Source of the DNA: Lachnospiraceae bacterium
GTDB lineage: Bacteria; Bacillota; Clostridia; Lachnospirales; Lachnospiraceae
Direction of reading: 5' to 3'
Assembly (NCBI GenBank): GCA_017618195.1
Contig: JAFZUW010000044.1
Span: 1-53,600 of the forward strand
Length of the DNA stretch: 53,600 nt
Position numbers and translations under genes: made by a program. Positions 52,009 to 53,600 of the stretch are shown piece by piece; position 1 is the stretch's first letter, and every line of letters begins with the position of its first letter. The notes under the pieces are model-generated. The model ran no database searches. It saw only the letters and a program-made list of their open reading frames with translations, and was not told where the DNA came from.

Positions 52009-52803
52009 ATGGAAAACGATATGTTGGAACCGAAGAACGAAGGCGCGGAAACCGATGCGGAAGTAAAAGGTCTTGAAGCGGAAGCGCCGAAGATCGGCGA
52101 GACGGCTGAAGAGATTGCGGATGAGACGACGGTAGGAACGGAAGCAATCGAAAAACACGCTGCGGAGAAGGACAGCGCGGCTGCGGCGGAGACCGCTGAA
52201 GGAATCGAAGCCGTAACGGACGGGGAAGCCGAGGATGTGACGGCGGAGACCGGCGAAGAGGACGGGGAACTCGAGGAGGAGACTCCGGAGGAGAGGGGGC
52301 GCCGCAAACGCAAGGAGATAATCGGCGATCTGATCTTCTTCGTCGTGAGTTTTGTCGTTATCTTTACGATCTTTAAGATTTTCCCGCCGTACCGCGTGAG
52401 CGGCGATTCGATGAATATGACGCTTAAGGACAAGGCATTTGGCTTCGGAACGATTTACTTTACTCCGGATTACGGCGATATCGTGGTGCTTCACGGCGAC
52501 CAGAACAAGACAAATGACAGCGATTTTATCAAGCGCATAGTCGGCAAACCGGGCGACGTTTTGGAAATTACGGACGGCGTGGTCGTGCGTAACGGCAAGC
52601 AGATTACGGAGAGTTACGCGTATTACGATCCCGAGTATACTTACAAGACCGGGATGACGCAGCGGATCGTGCTCGGAGACGGCGAATACCTTGTGCTCGG
52701 AGACAACCGTTACCACTCCATGGACGGGCGGTATTTCGGCGCTATCAAGAGGTCGGAAATGAAGTGCAAAATGCTGTTCTTCCTTTGGGGAAAGAAGCGC
52801 TGA
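52009..52803 (+). CDS. lepB: Signal peptidase I with long acidic N-terminal extension
   Basis: Membrane serine protease that removes signal peptides. One membrane helix (about residues 108-128) precedes the catalytic SGDSMNM (S134); the general base is K175 in DFIKRIVGKPGD, and LGDNRYHSMDGR closes the site. The first about 95 residues are Glu/Ala-rich and strongly acidic, longer than usual for the family. The GGGGGAG ribosome site selects ATG 52009 over the in-frame ATG at 51982. No terminator with a T tract follows. Confidence 0.92.
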   Translation: MENDMLEPKNEGAETDAEVKGLEAEAPKIGETAEEIADETTVGTEAIEKHAAEKDSAAAAETAEGIEAVTDGEAEDVTAETGEEDGELEEETPEERGRRKRKEIIGDLIFFVVSFVVIFTIFKIFPPYRVSGDSMNMTLKDKAFGFGTIYFTPDYGDIVVLHGDQNKTNDSDFIKRIVGKPGDVLEITDGVVVRNGKQITESYAYYDPEYTYKTGMTQRIVLGDGEYLVLGDNRYHSMDGRYFGAIKRSEMKCKMLFFLWGKKR

Positions 52804-52855
52804 CAGAGGCTTTTCTCGGCACTTTGGCCGACGGAAAAGGGGAAGTATTTCGATA

Positions 52856-52884
52856 TTGCAAAGGGTAACCGTTTCTGCTATAAT
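52856..52884 (+). promoter_or_regulatory. Strong promoter of the aldolase gene
   Basis: TTGCAA (52856-52861), 17-bp spacer, TATAAT (52879-52884) with an extended TGC before it. Confidence 0.8.
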
Positions 52885-52941
52885 TGTTTCGGTTATGCGA
52901 ATGCATAAAAAATCAGTATTATTAAGAAAGGACGATATATT

Positions 52942-53600
52942 ATGGCTTTAGTTACTACAAAAGAAATGTTTGCAAAAGCTTATGACGGCGGATACGCTAT
53001 CGGTGCTTTCAATGTAAACAACATGGAAATCGTTCAGGGTATTACCGAAGCTGCAGGCGAGCTGAACAGCCCTGTTATTCTTCAGGTATCCAAGGGTGCC
53101 CGCGCATATGCGAACCACACCTATCTTGTTAAACTTGTTGAGGCTGCCGTAATCGAGAATCCTCAGATCCCGATCGCTCTTCACCTTGATCACGGTGACA
53201 GTTTCGAGCTTTGTAAGTCCTGCATCGACGGCGGTTTCACTTCCGTTATGATCGATGCTTCCAGCAAGTCTTTCGATGACAACGTTGCTCTTACCAAGCA
53301 GGTTGTTGAGTATGCACATGCTCACGGTGTTGTTGTTGAGGCTGAGCTCGGTACCCTTGCAGGTATCGAGGATGAGGTTGTAGTTGAGTCCGGTAAGGAA
53401 AGCTACACCCGTCCTGAAGAGGTTGAGGAATTCGTTGCAAGAACCGGTTGTGACTCTCTTGCAATCGCTATCGGAACCTCTCACGGCGCATATAAGTTCA
53501 CGGCTGCACAGTGCACGAGAAATGCTGACGGCATTCTTGTTCCCCCGCCGCTCCGTTTCGACGTACTCGAAGAGTGCATCAAGAGACTTCCCGGTTTCCC
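52942..53600 (+). CDS. fba: Class II fructose-bisphosphate aldolase, 5' part
   Basis: Zinc-dependent glycolytic aldolase cleaving fructose 1,6-bisphosphate. The first 219 codons are present before the window ends, with no stop. Zinc and catalytic residues are visible: HLDHGDS (catalytic Asp and His ligand), EAELGTLAG and IGTSHGAYK (ligand His). AGAAAGGAC precedes the ATG. Codon use is strongly biased (GTT, CTT), matching high expression. Confidence 0.94.
   Translation, partial: MALVTTKEMFAKAYDGGYAIGAFNVNNMEIVQGITEAAGELNSPVILQVSKGARAYANHTYLVKLVEAAVIENPQIPIALHLDHGDSFELCKSCIDGGFTSVMIDASSKSFDDNVALTKQVVEYAHAHGVVVEAELGTLAGIEDEVVVESGKESYTRPEEVEEFVARTGCDSLAIAIGTSHGAYKFTAAQCTRNADGILVPPPLRFDVLEECIKRLPGF

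Noticed and set aside
1-53600. tRNA or rRNA genes, transposases, phage genes
   Set aside because: None recognised on either strand by reading; a covariance-model scan was not possible here.

Overview
The window looks like chromosome from an anaerobic, low-oxygen-niche Firmicute of the Lachnospiraceae type (Clostridia). The grounds are tRNA-sensing T-box leaders before pheS and ileS, lipoprotein boxes followed by Thr/Pro linkers, carbohydrate ABC importers without their own ATPase, and a NHL-repeat / Yip1 / DUF5696 importer operon that I know from this group. Almost everything is on the + strand; only an AraC-type regulator (34955-35833) is on the minus strand. Most genes are GC-rich. The aldo/keto reductase at the left edge and the nuclease-like gene at 13.7-14.5 kb are visibly more A+T-rich.

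Layout. 0-4.7 kb: aldo/keto reductase, low-molecular-weight phosphotyrosine phosphatase, ABC exporter and MATE transporter. 4.7-13.1 kb: pheS-pheT and ileS, each behind a T-box. 8.87-9.25 and 13.28-13.65 kb: two gene-free arrays flanking ileS, described below. 13.7-17.6 kb: a PD-(D/E)XK-like protein with an apparent frameshift, a lipoprotein amidase, a NUDIX hydrolase and a NUDIX-HD fusion. 17.6-20.9 kb: tandem repeats, an FGGY sugar kinase and two small proteins. 20.9-26.1 kb: sugar ABC importer (binding protein, terminator, two permeases) and a YesM-type sensor kinase. 26.2-30.3 kb: glycogen phosphorylase and CCA-adding enzyme. 30.4-34.9 kb: PAP2 phosphatase, GT2-GtrA fusion, phosphodiester glycosidase and an unknown membrane protein, probably one operon for a lipid-linked surface glycan. 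34.9-52 kb: AraC regulator divergent from a large import operon (giant binding protein, two permeases, NHL, Yip1, DUF5696, two more permeases, second binding protein) followed by a cytoplasmic GH3 glycosidase. 52-53.6 kb: signal peptidase I and class II fructose-bisphosphate aldolase, cut by the window end.

The main unexplained signal is the pair of arrays around ileS. Each has five units of about 84 bp. Each unit carries a 7-bp motif TGCGGTG and, 30-32 bp later, its inverse CACCGCA. Spacings of about 31, 53, 84 and once 94 bp are close to 3, 5, 8 and 9 helical turns, so every motif would face the same side of the DNA while the sequence between motifs is not conserved. The second array lies 60 bp before the nuclease-like gene. 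I know of no named element with this design.

Other structure worth attention: a multibranched palindromic element with GAA loops between the Phe T-box terminator and pheS; a non-canonical antiterminator in the ileS T-box; two places where a terminator overlaps the next gene's promoter; and a 37-bp tandem repeat before the sugar kinase.
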